NCBI RefSeq assembly: GCF_007489285.1
Contig: NZ_VLIY01000022.1
Span: forward strand, 1-64,000
Direction of reading: 5' to 3'
DNA from: Skermania sp. ID1734
GTDB lineage: Bacteria; Actinomycetota; Actinomycetes; Mycobacteriales; Mycobacteriaceae
DNA: 64,000 nucleotides
A program made the translations under genes and the position numbers. Below, piece after piece: positions 11,679-23,188 of this stretch. Numbering within the stretch: position 1 is the first letter of the stretch; every line of letters starts with the position of its first letter. The notes beneath the pieces were generated by a model that worked only from the letters and a program-made list of their open reading frames with translations, ran no database searches and was not told where the DNA came from.

Positions 11679-12845
11679 TCACTGCTCGTGGCCGCGTAAC
11701 GACGGCACGGCGGTGACAATCAGCGCAAAGACCAAACCACCAGCTACCAACAACACGACGACCCGGCGGTCGATGAGCGCCGTGCCCACCGCCCCGAACG
11801 CCAAGACGCCGACCCAGAGGTAGATCAGCAGGACAACACGCCGGTGCGAGTGTCCGATCTGCAGCAACCGGTGGTGCAGGTGCATCTTGTCGGGACTGAA
11901 GGGACTCACCCCCGCCCGGGTGCGCCGAACGATGGCCAACAACAGGTCGAGGATGGGAATGAACATCACTGCTCCGACAAGCAGCAGCGGTGACAGCAGG
12001 CCGAGGATGTCGCGGGTGCCGTAGGCATTGAGCGGAATGCGGCCCGAGGCACTGGTGGAAATAGTGGCCAACATCAACCCGATGAGCATCGAACCGGAAT
12101 CACCCATGAAGATCCGGGCCGGCTGGAAATTGTGCGGCAGAAATCCCAAGCAGGCCCCGGCCAGCGCGGAGGCCAGCAGCGCGGGTGGATATGCGCTGAC
12201 ATCGCCGCCCTGTTCGTGCAGCAAACCCACCGAGAAGATGCATATGGCGATCGAAGCGATCAGGCCCAGCCCGGCCGCCAACCCGTCGAGGCCGTCGACG
12301 AAGTTCATGGCGTTGATCATCACGACCGTGACGGCCACAGTGACGAGCCCGGCCTGCAACTGGTCGAGCACCACGGTGTCCGCGTTGCCGATCGGCAGAT
12401 AGATGACGTACCAACTGACGCCCATGACCACCAGCACGCCGGCGGACGTGACCTGACCGACGAACTTGGTGAGCGCGTCCAGGCCCCACCGGTCATCGAC
12501 GATGCCGACCAGGACGATGATCACCCCAGAGACCAGCGCCGCCGGCACGTCGGTCGTGAACTCGAATCCTCGCGCGAGCGCAGGGAGCTGCTGGGCGAAC
12601 AGCAGCGCGGCCAGAATGCCTAGGTACATGCCGACGCCGCCGAGGCGCGGGATGGGCGCGGTGTGCACATCGCGGTCGCGCGGGATCGCCACGGCGCCGA
12701 ATCTGATAGCGGCCAGCCGCACAGCGCCAGTCGCCAGGAAGGTGACGACCGCGGCGGTGAACAAGATCAGCAACAACTCGCGAATCGGTACGCCCGCTCC
12801 CCGACTTGTCTGAGCAAGTGCCAACACCGACGCGGATCCAGTCAC
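11679..12845 (-). CDS. wecA: Polyprenyl-phosphate GlcNAc-1-phosphate transferase (WecA/Rfe)
   Basis: Moves GlcNAc-1-phosphate from UDP-GlcNAc to decaprenyl/undecaprenyl phosphate at the inner face of the membrane. In mycobacteria this is the first step of the arabinogalactan linker unit. The 388-residue multi-span protein has the family motifs VGIVDDRWGLD, NAMNFVDGLDGLAAG, FMGDSGSMLIG and MHLHHRLLQIGHSHRR. The GTG start overlaps the glyA stop (GTGA). Confidence 0.95.
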   Translation of the reverse strand: MTGSASVLALAQTSRGAGVPIRELLLILFTAAVVTFLATGAVRLAAIRFGAVAIPRDRDVHTAPIPRLGGVGMYLGILAALLFAQQLPALARGFEFTTDVPAALVSGVIIVLVGIVDDRWGLDALTKFVGQVTSAGVLVVMGVSWYVIYLPIGNADTVVLDQLQAGLVTVAVTVVMINAMNFVDGLDGLAAGLGLIASIAICIFSVGLLHEQGGDVSAYPPALLASALAGACLGFLPHNFQPARIFMGDSGSMLIGLMLATISTSASGRIPLNAYGTRDILGLLSPLLLVGAVMFIPILDLLLAIVRRTRAGVSPFSPDKMHLHHRLLQIGHSHRRVVLLIYLWVGVLAFGAVGTALIDRRVVVLLVAGGLVFALIVTAVPSLRGHEQ

Positions 12846-14137
12846 CTGGGATAGGCCCTACGGTGACCGAGGAGGGCGTGGACGTCTGCGGCGACCGCGG
12901 CGAGTTCGCGCGCCCCCGCGTCGGACGTCGGCTCCGCCCGCGCCGCGCGCGAAATCAGCGCACCGACCTGCGCCATGTCGTGCTCGTCGAAACCCTGCGT
13001 GGTGAGCGCCGCTGAGCCGACGCGGATTCCGGACGCCAACATGGGCGGTGCCGGGTCATAGGGAATCGCGTTCTTGTTCAGCGTGATCCGGGCGAGATCG
13101 CAGCGCCGCTCGGCGTCGGCACCCGTGATGCCGAGGCCGCGGATATCGATGAGCGCCAAATGGGTGTCGGTGCCGCCGGAAACCGCGCGCATCCCGGCCG
13201 ACTCCAGTGCTTTCGCCAGGGCGGCGGCGTTCGCTGTCACCTGGGCGGCGTACGACTGGTACTCGGCCGTGCCCGCTTCTTTGAACGCGACCGCCTTCGC
13301 GGCGATCGAGTGCATGAGCGGACCGCCCTGGGTGAAGGGGAACACCGCCTTGTCGACAGCCTTCGCGTGTTCCGCCCGGCACAGCAACATTCCGCCTCGC
13401 GGTCCGCGCAGGACCTTGTGCGTGGTGGCGGACACAACGTCGGCGTACGGGATTGGCGACGGTATCGCCTTGCCCGCCACCAAACCGATGAAATGGGCGG
13501 CGTCGACCCACAAGATCGCGCCAACCTCGTCAGCGATCTGCCGGAACGCGGCGAAATCGATCAATCGCGGATAGGCAGTCGCACCGGCGACGATGATCCG
13601 CGGACGGTGCGCCAGCGCGAGATCGCGCACCTCGTCGTAGTCGATGAGTTCGGTGCGCTTGTCCACGTGATACGGGATCGGATTGAACCAGCGCCCAGAG
13701 AAGCTCACTTTCGAGCCGTGGGTGAGGTGGCCGCCGTGCGGCAGGCTCATCGCGAGAATGGGGTCGCCCGGCTCGGCGAAGGCAGCGTAAACCGCCAGGT
13801 TCGCACTCGCGCCCGAGTGTGGTTGGACATTGGCATGGTCGGCGCCGAAGAGTTCGCGGGCCCGCTCGATGGCCAAATTCTCCGCGCGATCGACCTCAGC
13901 ACACCCGCCGTAGTAGCGGTGACCCGGATATCCCTCGGCGTACTTGTTGCTCAGGGTCGATCCCAGCGCGGCGAGTACCGCGGGACTGGTGAGGTTCTCG
14001 CTGGCGATCAGCTGCAGGCCGCCGCGCAACCGGTCGAGTTCGCCGAGCAAGACGTCGGCGATCTCCGGATCGGTGCGCTCGAGCTCGCCGAAGTCGGGGC
14101 CCCAGAACACCAGTACATCGCCGGTGGGGTCCGTCAT
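12842..14137 (-). CDS. glyA: Serine hydroxymethyltransferase
   Basis: PLP enzyme interconverting serine and glycine and supplying 5,10-methylene-THF. It is 431 residues. The PLP lysine is Lys241 in SATTHKVLRGPRGGM. YAEGYPGHRYYGGC (66-79) and the N-terminal LQLIASENLTSPAV are also clear. The gene lies between sua5 and wecA with four-base overlaps on both sides. Streptomyces has glyA at this site; M. tuberculosis, as I recall, does not. Confidence 0.96.
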   Translation of the reverse strand: MTDPTGDVLVFWGPDFGELERTDPEIADVLLGELDRLRGGLQLIASENLTSPAVLAALGSTLSNKYAEGYPGHRYYGGCAEVDRAENLAIERARELFGADHANVQPHSGASANLAVYAAFAEPGDPILAMSLPHGGHLTHGSKVSFSGRWFNPIPYHVDKRTELIDYDEVRDLALAHRPRIIVAGATAYPRLIDFAAFRQIADEVGAILWVDAAHFIGLVAGKAIPSPIPYADVVSATTHKVLRGPRGGMLLCRAEHAKAVDKAVFPFTQGGPLMHSIAAKAVAFKEAGTAEYQSYAAQVTANAAALAKALESAGMRAVSGGTDTHLALIDIRGLGITGADAERRCDLARITLNKNAIPYDPAPPMLASGIRVGSAALTTQGFDEHDMAQVGALISRAARAEPTSDAGARELAAVAADVHALLGHRRAYPR

Positions 14138-14799
14138 TGCGCCGCTCCGATGGACAAACTCTCCACGCTCACGCCCAGCACCTCCGCAATGTCCTCGGTC
14201 GAGACCGCGCCGGAGCGAAGTATGCGCGGGCTCTCGGCGGTGAGGTCCACGATCGTCGACGCGATCGCGTGCTCGCTGGGACCGCCATCGAGGTAGACAT
14301 TGACCGATTCGCCGAGCTGCTCGCGGGCCGCGGAGACGGTATCCGCTGGTGGCTGGCCCGATACATTCGCGCTCGACACCGCAAGCGGACCCACTTCGCG
14401 CAGTAGTTCCAGCGCCACTGGATGCAACGGCATGCGCAACATCACCGTCCCGCGGGTATTACCCAGATCCCACGCCAGCGACGGCGCCTGCTGCACGACG
14501 AGGCTCAGGCCGCCCGGCCAGAACGCCCGAATAAGTTCTCGCGCCTGTGGTTTCACCGAGAACACGAGGCCGTCGATGGTGTTCCAGGAACCGACCAGAA
14601 CCGGCACCGGCATGTCCCGGCCGCGTCGTTTGGCTTGTAAGAGCGCGCTTACCGCGTCCCCGTCGAAGGCGTCGGCGGCAATTCCGTACAACGTGTCAGT
14701 AGGTATGACGACGAGCCGGCCAGCCTTCAGGGAGCCGGCCGCGGCGGACATACCGGCGGCGCGCGAGCTGAGGTCAGCGCAGTCGTAGACGGTACTCAC
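14134..14799 (-). CDS. L-threonylcarbamoyladenylate synthase (Sua5/YwlC/TsaC)
   Basis: Makes threonylcarbamoyl-AMP from threonine, bicarbonate and ATP for the t6A modification of ANN-decoding tRNAs. It is 221 residues: a YrdC-like core with LVVIPTDTLYGIAADAF, KRRGRDMPVPVLV, WPGGLSLVVQ and SSANVSGQPPA. It lacks the long C-terminal domain of archaeal Sua5. It overlaps glyA by four bases and follows prmC after a 67-base gap. Confidence 0.93.
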   Translation of the reverse strand: MSTVYDCADLSSRAAGMSAAAGSLKAGRLVVIPTDTLYGIAADAFDGDAVSALLQAKRRGRDMPVPVLVGSWNTIDGLVFSVKPQARELIRAFWPGGLSLVVQQAPSLAWDLGNTRGTVMLRMPLHPVALELLREVGPLAVSSANVSGQPPADTVSAAREQLGESVNVYLDGGPSEHAIASTIVDLTAESPRILRSGAVSTEDIAEVLGVSVESLSIGAAQ

Positions 14800-14866
14800 A
14801 CGATCTATCCTCGCACTGCGTCGAACCGAACCTTCGCCAGGTGTTCACCAGCGCGTCTGAGAGTTC

Positions 14867-15745
14867 TCACGGGCGACGTCCGACAACAAAGCGCGGCTTG
14901 CCGGCGAGGTCGATGTGTTCGCGGACATCGACAAAGCCGCAGCGGACGAACCCTTCGGCCACGAGCGCACCGTTGCTGTCGTCGTGCTCCACACCGGCCG
15001 CTCCCCCGGGCCGCAGCAACCGCGCGACGGTCGATGTCATTGGTGCGATTACATCGAGGCCGCGGGGTCCCGCAAAAACGGCCCAGTGCGGATCGTGATC
15101 TGCCACCTCCGGTTCCAGCGCCGCGTTCGTGGGAACGTACGGCGGATTCGACACCACGACATCGACGGACGAGTCAAGGTCCGTCAGCAACGCGGCATCG
15201 GTGACATCTCCCGCGTGCAGCACCGTCGGCGTGTCGCCCATGGCAGCGCGCATGCCGATGTTGCGCTGGGCCCATTCGCACGCCGCGGGGTCGATTTCGA
15301 CCGCATGCACTGTCGCGTCCGGGCGGGCGTGCGCGATCGCCAGGGCCAGCGCACCCGAACCCGTACACAGATCCACCACCACGGGAGCATGGCGACCTTC
15401 CAGAAACGCCAGCGCCCAGGCCAGCAGCAACTCGGTTTCCGGGCGCGGCACAAAGACGCCGGGACCGACCTCTACGTCGATTGCTCCCATCGCAGCCACA
15501 CCGGTGATGTGTTGCAGCGGAATTCTTTTGGCGCGCCGGGCCACCATGTCTCGGTAGCTCGCCAATACGTCCGGCTCGATGAGCGGAACGAGCGCAAGCC
15601 GCGTCCGCTCGATGCCGAGCAGGTGTGCGGCCAGCATCTCCGCATCATTTCGGGCATGCGTGATCCCGGCCGCAGCAAGCACGGCGGATGCTTCGTTTAT
15701 CGCGGGACGCAGTGGAATCCGACTCATGTCAGCGGCGTTTCTCAC
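14867..15745 (-). CDS. prmC: Peptide chain release factor N5-glutamine methyltransferase PrmC (HemK)
   Basis: SAM-dependent methylation of the GGQ glutamine of release factors. It is 292 residues, with a helical N-terminal domain, SAM motif [17 protein letters not shown] and catalytic NPPYVPT. The GTG at 15745 overlaps the prfA stop (GTGA). An ATG six codons later (15727) is an alternative start. The substrate gene prfA is immediately upstream. Confidence 0.95.
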   Translation of the reverse strand: MRNAADMSRIPLRPAINEASAVLAAAGITHARNDAEMLAAHLLGIERTRLALVPLIEPDVLASYRDMVARRAKRIPLQHITGVAAMGAIDVEVGPGVFVPRPETELLLAWALAFLEGRHAPVVVDLCTGSGALALAIAHARPDATVHAVEIDPAACEWAQRNIGMRAAMGDTPTVLHAGDVTDAALLTDLDSSVDVVVSNPPYVPTNAALEPEVADHDPHWAVFAGPRGLDVIAPMTSTVARLLRPGGAAGVEHDDSNGALVAEGFVRCGFVDVREHIDLAGKPRFVVGRRP

Positions 15746-16812
15746 TCCGCCGCGAGGCGTGCCTCTCGGTCCGCCTTGCCCAGGGCATCGAGCAGCGCAT
15801 CGAGGTCGCCATCGAGCACTGCATCCAGATTGTGCGCTTTGAAGCCGATTCGGTGATCGGTGATCCGGTTCTCCGGAAAGTTGTAGGTGCGGATTCGTTC
15901 CGAACGATCCACCGTGCGCACCTGGCTGGCGCGACCGGCCGCCGCTTCGGCGTCGGCCTGTTCTTCGGCCAGCGCTTGCAGTCGCGCCGCGAGAACCTGC
16001 AGCGCGCGCGTCTTGTTCTGCAGTTGTGAACGCTCGTTTTGGCAGGTCACCACGATGCCCGAGGGCAGGTGCGTGATGCGCACTGCCGAGTCGGTGGTGT
16101 TGACGCCCTGTCCGCCCTTACCGGACGAGCGATACACATCGATACGCAGGTCCGACTCGTCGATCTGGACGGCCTCGACCTCGTCGGGTTCGGGGTAGAT
16201 CAGCACTCCGGCCGCCGAGGTGTGCACTCGGCCCTGCGATTCGGTGACCGGTACGCGCTGCACCCGGTGTACACCGCCCTCGAATTTCAGACGCGACCAC
16301 ACGCCGTCACGGGCGGCGTCGCGACTCTTGATCGACAGCGTCGCTTCCTTGTAGCCGCCCAGGTCGGAGATCGTGGCATCGAGGATCTCGACTCGCCAGC
16401 CGTGCCGCTCGGCGTAGCGGACGTACATGCGCGCAAGGTCCGCCGCGAACAGCGCCGATTCTTCGCCGCCCTCGCCGGATTTCACTTCCAGAACGACGTC
16501 GTCGCCGTCGTGCGGGTCGCGCGGGGCCAGCAGATCGGTGAGCGTCTGGTCGAGTTCGGCGACCCGACTCTCTAATTCAGGCACCTCGTCGGCAAACGAC
16601 GGGTCATCCGCAGCGAGTTCGCGCGCGGCCTCCAGGTCTTCGCGCGCTACCTGAAGTTTGGCGTAGGTCGCCATGACGGGCGCCAGCTCGGCAAACCGCT
16701 TTCCGACTCGCCGAGCGGCGGCGGGGTCGTTGTGCAGGGCGGGGTCGGAGAGCTGGATCTCCAGACCGGCATGTTCGGCGAGGACGTCATCAAGCGCCGA
16801 AGGCTGAGTCAT
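15742..16812 (-). CDS. prfA: Peptide chain release factor 1
   Basis: Recognises UAA/UAG and triggers peptide release. It is 356 residues. The stop-codon reading PxT motif appears as PVT (188-190) and the catalytic GGQ is at 233-235 within [17 protein letters not shown]. The gene overlaps prmC by four bases and lies 72 bases after rpmE, with a terminator-like hairpin between. Confidence 0.97.
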   Translation of the reverse strand: MTQPSALDDVLAEHAGLEIQLSDPALHNDPAAARRVGKRFAELAPVMATYAKLQVAREDLEAARELAADDPSFADEVPELESRVAELDQTLTDLLAPRDPHDGDDVVLEVKSGEGGEESALFAADLARMYVRYAERHGWRVEILDATISDLGGYKEATLSIKSRDAARDGVWSRLKFEGGVHRVQRVPVTESQGRVHTSAAGVLIYPEPDEVEAVQIDESDLRIDVYRSSGKGGQGVNTTDSAVRITHLPSGIVVTCQNERSQLQNKTRALQVLAARLQALAEEQADAEAAAGRASQVRTVDRSERIRTYNFPENRITDHRIGFKAHNLDAVLDGDLDALLDALGKADREARLAAE

Positions 16813-16833
16813 GATCCATCTTTCTTGGGCACG

Positions 16834-16877
16834 AAAAAAGGCGACGCCCGGCCTGCGCAGGCAGGACGGGCGTCGGC
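16834..16877 (-). terminator. Hairpin plus T-run after rpmE
   Basis: On the minus strand a GC-rich stem (about CGACGCCCG pairing with CGGGCGTCG, inner part also self-complementary at CCTGCGCAGG) is followed by CCTTTTTTCG. This is a textbook intrinsic terminator just after the rpmE stop. It probably separates rpmE transcription from prfA, at least in part. Confidence 0.8.
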
Positions 16878-16884
16878 GCGGAAG

Positions 16885-17112
16885 CTACTTTGCGTCGGAC
16901 TTCTTGGCACGCTTGCCGTAGCGCGCCTCGAACCGCGCAACCCGGCCACCGGTGTCGAGAATCTTCTGCTTGCCCGTGTAGAACGGGTGGCACTGCGAGC
17001 AAACCTCGACGGTGATCCGTCCCGACTCCTTGGTGCTGCGGGTTTCGAACGTGTTGCCGCAACCGCATACCACGGTGGTGGGCACGTAGTTCGGGTGAAT
17101 TCCTGCCTTCAT
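16885..17112 (-). CDS. rpmE: 50S ribosomal protein bL31 (zinc-binding form)
   Basis: Ribosomal protein of the large subunit, 75 residues. Cysteines at 16, 18, 38 and 41 (CGC, CSQC) form the zinc site, so this is the C+ paralogue rather than the zinc-independent form used in zinc limitation. It is preceded by rho and followed by a strong hairpin. Confidence 0.97.
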   Translation of the reverse strand: MKAGIHPNYVPTTVVCGCGNTFETRSTKESGRITVEVCSQCHPFYTGKQKILDTGGRVARFEARYGKRAKKSDAK

Positions 17113-17279
17113 GGTGTCCTCTCACGTTGGTCGCCGGGTCGCCTTCGCCTATCGAAGACGTGAACCGGAACCGGACTTCGGCCGTTCAGTATGCCAGAGC
17201 TGGCCCTGACGCTGCGAATCGCCGCCAATGCGGTGACGCATCAGCCAAAACGCGTCACCGCCTGCGGTTATTCCGGAGC

Positions 17280-19400
17280 TCAGTCGTCGAGGGTTCCCGG
17301 CGCGTTCTTGGAGACCTGCATCAAGAACTCGACGTTGTTGCGGCTCTTCTTCAACCGGTCGATCACCAGGTCGATCGCCTGGTGGGAATCCAGTCCGGAG
17401 AGCACCCTGCGCAGCTTGTGCAGCACCGCGGCCTCATCCGGACTCATCAAGAGCTCGTCCTTGCGGGTGCCCGACGGGTTGATGTCGACGGCCGGGAAGA
17501 CCCGCCGCTCGGCAATCTTGCGGTCGAGCTTCAGCTCGGCGTTACCCGTACCCTTGAACTCCTCGAAGATGACGGTGTCACCGGTCGATCCGGTCTCGAC
17601 CATCGCCGTGGCAATGATCGTCAGCGAACCGCCGTTTTCGATGTTGCGCGCGGCGCCGAGGAAGCGCTTGGGCGGGTACAGGGCCGTGGAATCGACACCA
17701 CCGGACAGAATTCGGCCCGATGCCGGCGAGGAGTTGTTGTACGCGCGGCCCAGGCGGGTGATCGAGTCGAGCAGCACCACGACGTCCTTGCCCATCTCCA
17801 CCAGCCGCTTGGCCCGCTCGATCGCAAGTTCGGCCACCGAGGTGTGGTCTGACGGTGGGCGGTCGAACGTCGAAGCGATGACCTCGCCGCGCACCGACCG
17901 CTGCATGTCGGTGACCTCTTCCGGACGCTCGTCCACCAGCACCACCATCAGGTAGCACTCCGGGTTGTTCGTCGCTATCGCGTTGGCGATGTCCTGCAGA
18001 ATCGTCGTCTTACCTGCCTTGGGCGGCGACACGATCAACGCGCGCTGGCCCTTACCGATCGGCATGATCAGGTCGATGACGCGGGTGGTCAGCTTGTTCT
18101 GCGCGGTCTCGAGCCGCAGCCGCTGGTTCGGATACAGCGGTGTCAGCTTGTTGAACTCCGGCCGCCGCTTTGCCGCCTCGACGTCGCCGCCGTTGACGGT
18201 GTCCAGCCGCACCAATGGGTCGAACTTCTGCCGCTGGTTGCTCTGCTCGCCCTCGCGCGGTGCGCGGACCGCGCCGGTGATCGCGTCGCCGCGGCGCAGG
18301 CCGTTCTTGCGCACCATGTTCATCGACACGTAGACGTCGTTCGGGCCCGCGAGGTAGCCGGAGGTACGCACGAAGGCGTAGTTGTCGAGGACATCGAGGA
18401 TGCCCGCGACCGGCTGGAGCACGTCGTCTTCGCGGATCTCGGGCTCGGCACCGCCGCCTTCGGCGCCGCGGTCGCGGCCACGGCGACGCTCCCGGAAGCG
18501 GCGACCACGCCGGCCCCGCCCGCTCTCGTCGTCGTCGCTACGGTTGTCGCCGCCCCGGTTGTCGCCGCCCCGGTTGTCGGGCCCGCGATTGTCCGAGCGC
18601 TGGCCCTGGCTGGTGCGCTCGCCATCAGCAGTGCGCGTGTCGCCGCCCCGGTTGTTGTTGTCACCGCGGTTGTTCTCACCGCCGCGGTTGTTCTCACCGC
18701 GGTTGTTGTCGCCACCCCGGTTGCTGTCGCCGCGGCCGTCGGCGTTGCGGCCGCCCTGCTGGCGCTCCCGCCGCGGCCGCTCGCTCTGTTGATCCTGGCG
18801 CGCCTGCTCGCCCTGGTCTGCCCCGCGCTCGGCTGCCGGTTGTTCACCGCGGTCTGCTTTGCGCTCAGTCGTCTTCGGTTCGGCGGTCTTGGCGTCAGCC
18901 GAACCGTCGCGCCCGTCGGTGCCAGCTTGCTCGGTCGCGCCCTGGGGCCGGGCGGAACGGCGACGGGTGCGCGCGCCGCCCTGATCCGGCGTGCGCTCAT
19001 CACCAGAGTTGCCTACCGCGTCGCCGCGTCCGGCGGACTTGTCGTTCTGCTCGGCCGGCGGGGCGGACTGTGTCTGCGCTGCTGCGGCCGGAGCCGACGA
19101 GCCGCCGGTCTGCTTGTCCTTGATCGCGGCGATCAGATCACCCTTGCGCAGTCCCGAGGTTCCCTTGATTCCCAGTTCGGAGGCGAGGGCACGCAATTGT
19201 GGCAGCAGCATGGAAGACAGTCCCGATCCGCGCACATCTGCCGGCGCCGACGCGGCCCGCGCGTCTGGCGCTGTGGTCATTGAGTTCTGGCTCACTGAAT
19301 TCTCTTCTGAACTCGAAAAGTTCTGTTGTGGGCTCGTCCGGTCGACCACGACGTTCGAGGTCACATGGTCGGGCTTGGCGAGCAGGTCCGTATCGATCAC
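17280..19400 (-). CDS. rho: Transcription termination factor Rho with long disordered insert
   Basis: RNA-dependent ATPase/translocase that ends transcription. It is 706 residues from the GTG at 19400, with AAAGGAAATCC just upstream and a VIDTDLLAK start resembling mycobacterial Rho. Order: a Rho-N helix bundle (LLPQLRALASELGIKGTSGL), then about 200 residues rich in Arg/Asn/Gly/Asp. The RNA-binding domain follows (around 320), then the ATPase with SPPKAGKTT and VLVDERPEEVTDMQR. The insert is typical of high-G+C actinobacteria and absent from E. coli Rho. The frame extends in-frame upstream to 19433. Confidence 0.96.
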   Translation of the reverse strand: MIDTDLLAKPDHVTSNVVVDRTSPQQNFSSSEENSVSQNSMTTAPDARAASAPADVRGSGLSSMLLPQLRALASELGIKGTSGLRKGDLIAAIKDKQTGGSSAPAAAAQTQSAPPAEQNDKSAGRGDAVGNSGDERTPDQGGARTRRRSARPQGATEQAGTDGRDGSADAKTAEPKTTERKADRGEQPAAERGADQGEQARQDQQSERPRRERQQGGRNADGRGDSNRGGDNNRGENNRGGENNRGDNNNRGGDTRTADGERTSQGQRSDNRGPDNRGGDNRGGDNRSDDDESGRGRRGRRFRERRRGRDRGAEGGGAEPEIREDDVLQPVAGILDVLDNYAFVRTSGYLAGPNDVYVSMNMVRKNGLRRGDAITGAVRAPREGEQSNQRQKFDPLVRLDTVNGGDVEAAKRRPEFNKLTPLYPNQRLRLETAQNKLTTRVIDLIMPIGKGQRALIVSPPKAGKTTILQDIANAIATNNPECYLMVVLVDERPEEVTDMQRSVRGEVIASTFDRPPSDHTSVAELAIERAKRLVEMGKDVVVLLDSITRLGRAYNNSSPASGRILSGGVDSTALYPPKRFLGAARNIENGGSLTIIATAMVETGSTGDTVIFEEFKGTGNAELKLDRKIAERRVFPAVDINPSGTRKDELLMSPDEAAVLHKLRRVLSGLDSHQAIDLVIDRLKKSRNNVEFLMQVSKNAPGTLDD
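18535..18735 (-). repeat. Imperfect short tandem repeats inside rho (Asn-Arg-Gly-rich)
   Basis: Runs of a unit like CGGGGCGGCGACAACCGG / CGCGGTGAGAACAAC, coding for NRGGDN, NRGEN and NRGDNN, repeat about ten times in the disordered insert of Rho. The array should be length-variable between strains through slippage. It does not interrupt the frame. Confidence 0.75.
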
Positions 19401-19689
19401 GGATTTCCTTTCCCTTCCCCCGTGCGCTGTCATTGCGATCGGAGGCTCGTCCCGAAGCCCAGCTCGTCTACTGGGCCCGGTGTATGCCGTACGTACCCGG
19501 CGTCAGCGGAATCAAGACTTTCCACCCCGCTTCATGTCTCAATCTTGCTCCGAGCACATCCAACGCGAAGGTTTGGTGCGAGTGAATCATTCCCGACGGC
19601 TGATGCTGCCTGTCACGCGTCCAAACTTCTGGATTGATTGCCCGGGTGAAGCACCGACGACTGACGCGCACGATGTACGGACAAGGCTC

Positions 19690-19718
19690 AGGATAGCGGG
19701 CGAGGACACCTGCGGCAA
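19690..19718 (-). promoter_or_regulatory. Predicted rho promoter with long leader
   Basis: Minus strand: -35 TTGCCG (19713-19718), 17-base spacer, -10 TATCCT (19690-19695). It lies 19-47 bases after the thrB stop, so the rho mRNA would carry a leader of roughly 285 bases. The 336-base gap 19401-19736 holds no gene that I can support. Autoregulation of rho through its leader is known in other bacteria. Confidence 0.35.
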
Positions 19719-19736
19719 GGATTTGCGACACGCGCG

Positions 19737-20690
<954 letters not shown>

Positions 20691-21794
20691 TTAGGCCAGC
20701 TCGAGCGCGGACGCGACCGCCACCGGGTCGACCGGAATCGGTTCGACGTGCGGCATACCCGACAGTGCCGTGTCGGGATCCTTCAGTCCGTTTCCGGTCA
20801 CCGTGCACACGACCGTCAAGCCGGCATCGAGCCAGCCCTCGGCGCGTGCCGCGAGCAGGCCGGCAACACTGGCCGCCGACGCGGGCTCGACGAACACCCC
20901 TTCGTGCGCCGCGATCAGCCGGTACGCCTCTAGGATCTTCTCGTCGGTCGCTGCCCGGAAGGCGCCGCCGGATTCCTCCTTTGCGGCGACCGCGCCGTGC
21001 CAGGACGCTGGCGAGCCGATACGGATTGCCGTGGCGATGGTTTCCGGGTCCTTCACCGGCGCGCCATGAACCAACGGCGCAGCGCCCGCGGCCTGAACCC
21101 CGAGCATGCGCGGCTTGACCGAGGTGATGCCGTCATCGAAGTACTCGCGGTATCCGCGCCAATAGGCGGTGATGTTTCCGGCGTTGCCGACGGGCAGCGC
21201 GTGCACGTCGGGCGCCTTGCCGAGTGCGTCGCAGATCTCGAAGGCCGCGGTCTTCTGGCCCTCGATCCGGGCCGGGTTCACCGAATTCACCAATCCGATC
21301 GTGGGAAACTCGGCAGTTGTCTTGCGCGCCAGCTCCAAACAGTCATCGAAGTTGCCCTCGACCTGAATGATCTTGGCTCCGTGCATGACTGCCTGCGCCA
21401 GCTTGCCCATTGCGATCTTGCCCTGCGGAATCAGCACGGCACAGGTCATTTTCGCCTTTGCCGCATACGCCGCGGCCGACGCGGACGTGTTTCCGGTCGA
21501 GGCACACAACACCGCTTGCTGGCCGCGAGCGCGTGCATCGGTGATGGCCATGGTCATGCCGCGGTCCTTGAACGAACCGGTCGGGTTGAGTCCTTCAACC
21601 TTCAAATGCACGTCACAGCCGGTGATTTCGGACAGATATGCCGCCGGCAACAGCGGCGTGCCGCCTTCGCGCAGGGTGACGGGTTCCCAATCCGGTCCGA
21701 TGGCCAACCGGTCCCGATAAGCCTCGATCAACCCCGGCCACGGTGTGTGCACCGGCTTTGCGGACCGCTGCGCCGGTACTGGCTGCGTACTCAT
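20691..21794 (-). CDS. thrC: Threonine synthase
   Basis: PLP enzyme converting O-phosphohomoserine to threonine. It is 367 residues. The PLP lysine is Lys76 in [31 protein letters not shown] and the phosphate-binding [13 protein letters not shown] are present. The ATG overlaps the hom stop by four bases. Confidence 0.96.
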   Translation of the reverse strand: MSTQPVPAQRSAKPVHTPWPGLIEAYRDRLAIGPDWEPVTLREGGTPLLPAAYLSEITGCDVHLKVEGLNPTGSFKDRGMTMAITDARARGQQAVLCASTGNTSASAAAYAAKAKMTCAVLIPQGKIAMGKLAQAVMHGAKIIQVEGNFDDCLELARKTTAEFPTIGLVNSVNPARIEGQKTAAFEICDALGKAPDVHALPVGNAGNITAYWRGYREYFDDGITSVKPRMLGVQAAGAAPLVHGAPVKDPETIATAIRIGSPASWHGAVAAKEESGGAFRAATDEKILEAYRLIAAHEGVFVEPASAASVAGLLAARAEGWLDAGLTVVCTVTGNGLKDPDTALSGMPHVEPIPVDPVAVASALELA

Positions 21795-23188
21795 TCCTTG
21801 GTGCCTTCCAATCTCAGAACACTCGTGACCGACACGCCGTACTCGGAATCCGCCAGTGCGGCAACAGTTTCAGCCAGCGCAGCTTCGGTGGCCAGGTGGG
21901 TCACCACCACCAGCCGCGCCCCCTCACCGGCGCCTTCCTGTCGAACGGTCGAAATACTGACATCCCGCTTGGCGAACTCGGCCGCCACGCCGGCCAGCAC
22001 GCCCGGACGGTCCGGTACCTGCATGTTGACGTGGTAGCGGGTCGGGGTGTCCCCCATTGGCGCTATCGGCAGCGACGCGTAGGTGGATTCTCCCGGCCCG
22101 CGGCCACCGTAGTACTTGTTGCGCGCCGCCATGACCAGATCGCCCATCACGGCCGACGCCGTGGGCGCGCCGCCGGCGCCCTGACCGTAGAACATCAGCC
22201 GGCCCGCGTTGTCCGCTTCGACCACGACTGCGTTGAAAGCGCCGTTCACCGCCGCCAGCGGATGGTCGCGCGGGACGAGCGCGGGGTAGACGCGGATCGA
22301 GATCCGTTCCCGCGGGCTGCCGTCGTCGGCGACGTCTTCCACCCGCTCACAGATGGCCAGCAGCTTCACGGTGCAGTTGACGGCCGCAGCCGTGGCAAGA
22401 TCCTCGGCCGTGACCTTGGAGATGCCTTCCCGGTAGACATCGGCCGCGGTGACCCGCGTGTGGAAGGCCAGCGACGCGAGAATGGCGGCCTTCGCCGCGG
22501 CGTCATAGCCCTCGACGTCCGCGGTGGGATCTGCCTCCGCGTAGCCGAGACGGGTTGCCTCCGCGAGCATCTCCGAATAATCGGCGCCGGTCTCATCCAT
22601 CGCGGACAAGATGAAGTTGGTGGTGCCGTTGACGATTCCGGCGACCCGGTTGACCCGGTCCCCCGCCAGCGACTGCATCAGCGGGCGCACCACCGGGATC
22701 GCGCCGGCGACCGCGGCCTCGAAGTACAGATCGGCACGGTTGCGCTCGGCTGCCTCGGCGAGCTCACCGGTGTAGTCGGCCAGCAGCGCCTTGTTCGCGG
22801 TGACCACGGACTTTCCGGCGTTGAGCGCGGCCAGGATCAACGACCTCGGCGGCTCGATGCCGCCGATCACCTCGACGACGATGTCCACGTCGTCGCGCGC
22901 GACCAGAGCATGCGCGTCGGTGGTCAGCAGGTCCTCGGGCACACCACGGTCGACGTCGGTTCGGCGCACGGCAATTCCGCGCAGCACCACCGGAGCACCG
23001 ACCCGCGCCCGCAGGTCCGCCGCGTGCTCGCGCAGGACCCGCACCACCTCCGTGCCGACATTGCCCAGTCCTAGAACGGCAACGCCGATCGGCGCATCAC
23101 CATACGGTTCAAAGGTCCTGCGCGGCCGTGTCCTTCCAGCTCTTTCGGAGCTTTCGACAGCTGCTGCCGCTGCGGGTGTCTCGCTCAC
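21791..23188 (-). CDS. hom: Homoserine dehydrogenase (ACT-domain type)
   Basis: NAD(P)H-dependent reduction of aspartate semialdehyde to homoserine, the branch toward threonine and methionine. It is 465 residues from the GTG at 23188, which overlaps the lysA stop (GTGA). The nucleotide-binding GLGNVG is at about 40-45, followed by the catalytic region ([28 protein letters not shown]). A C-terminal ACT domain ([20 protein letters not shown]) predicts threonine feedback control. The frame stays open upstream to 23377 inside lysA; I reject that longer start. Confidence 0.95.
   Translation of the reverse strand: MSETPAAAAAVESSERAGRTRPRRTFEPYGDAPIGVAVLGLGNVGTEVVRVLREHAADLRARVGAPVVLRGIAVRRTDVDRGVPEDLLTTDAHALVARDDVDIVVEVIGGIEPPRSLILAALNAGKSVVTANKALLADYTGELAEAAERNRADLYFEAAVAGAIPVVRPLMQSLAGDRVNRVAGIVNGTTNFILSAMDETGADYSEMLAEATRLGYAEADPTADVEGYDAAAKAAILASLAFHTRVTAADVYREGISKVTAEDLATAAAVNCTVKLLAICERVEDVADDGSPRERISIRVYPALVPRDHPLAAVNGAFNAVVVEADNAGRLMFYGQGAGGAPTASAVMGDLVMAARNKYYGGRGPGESTYASLPIAPMGDTPTRYHVNMQVPDRPGVLAGVAAEFAKRDVSISTVRQEGAGEGARLVVVTHLATEAALAETVAALADSEYGVSVTSVLRLEGTKE

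Noticed and set aside
18535-18735. Short repeats considered as a CRISPR array
   Set aside because: The repeats have no constant spacer length, keep the Rho reading frame and encode the known disordered insert.
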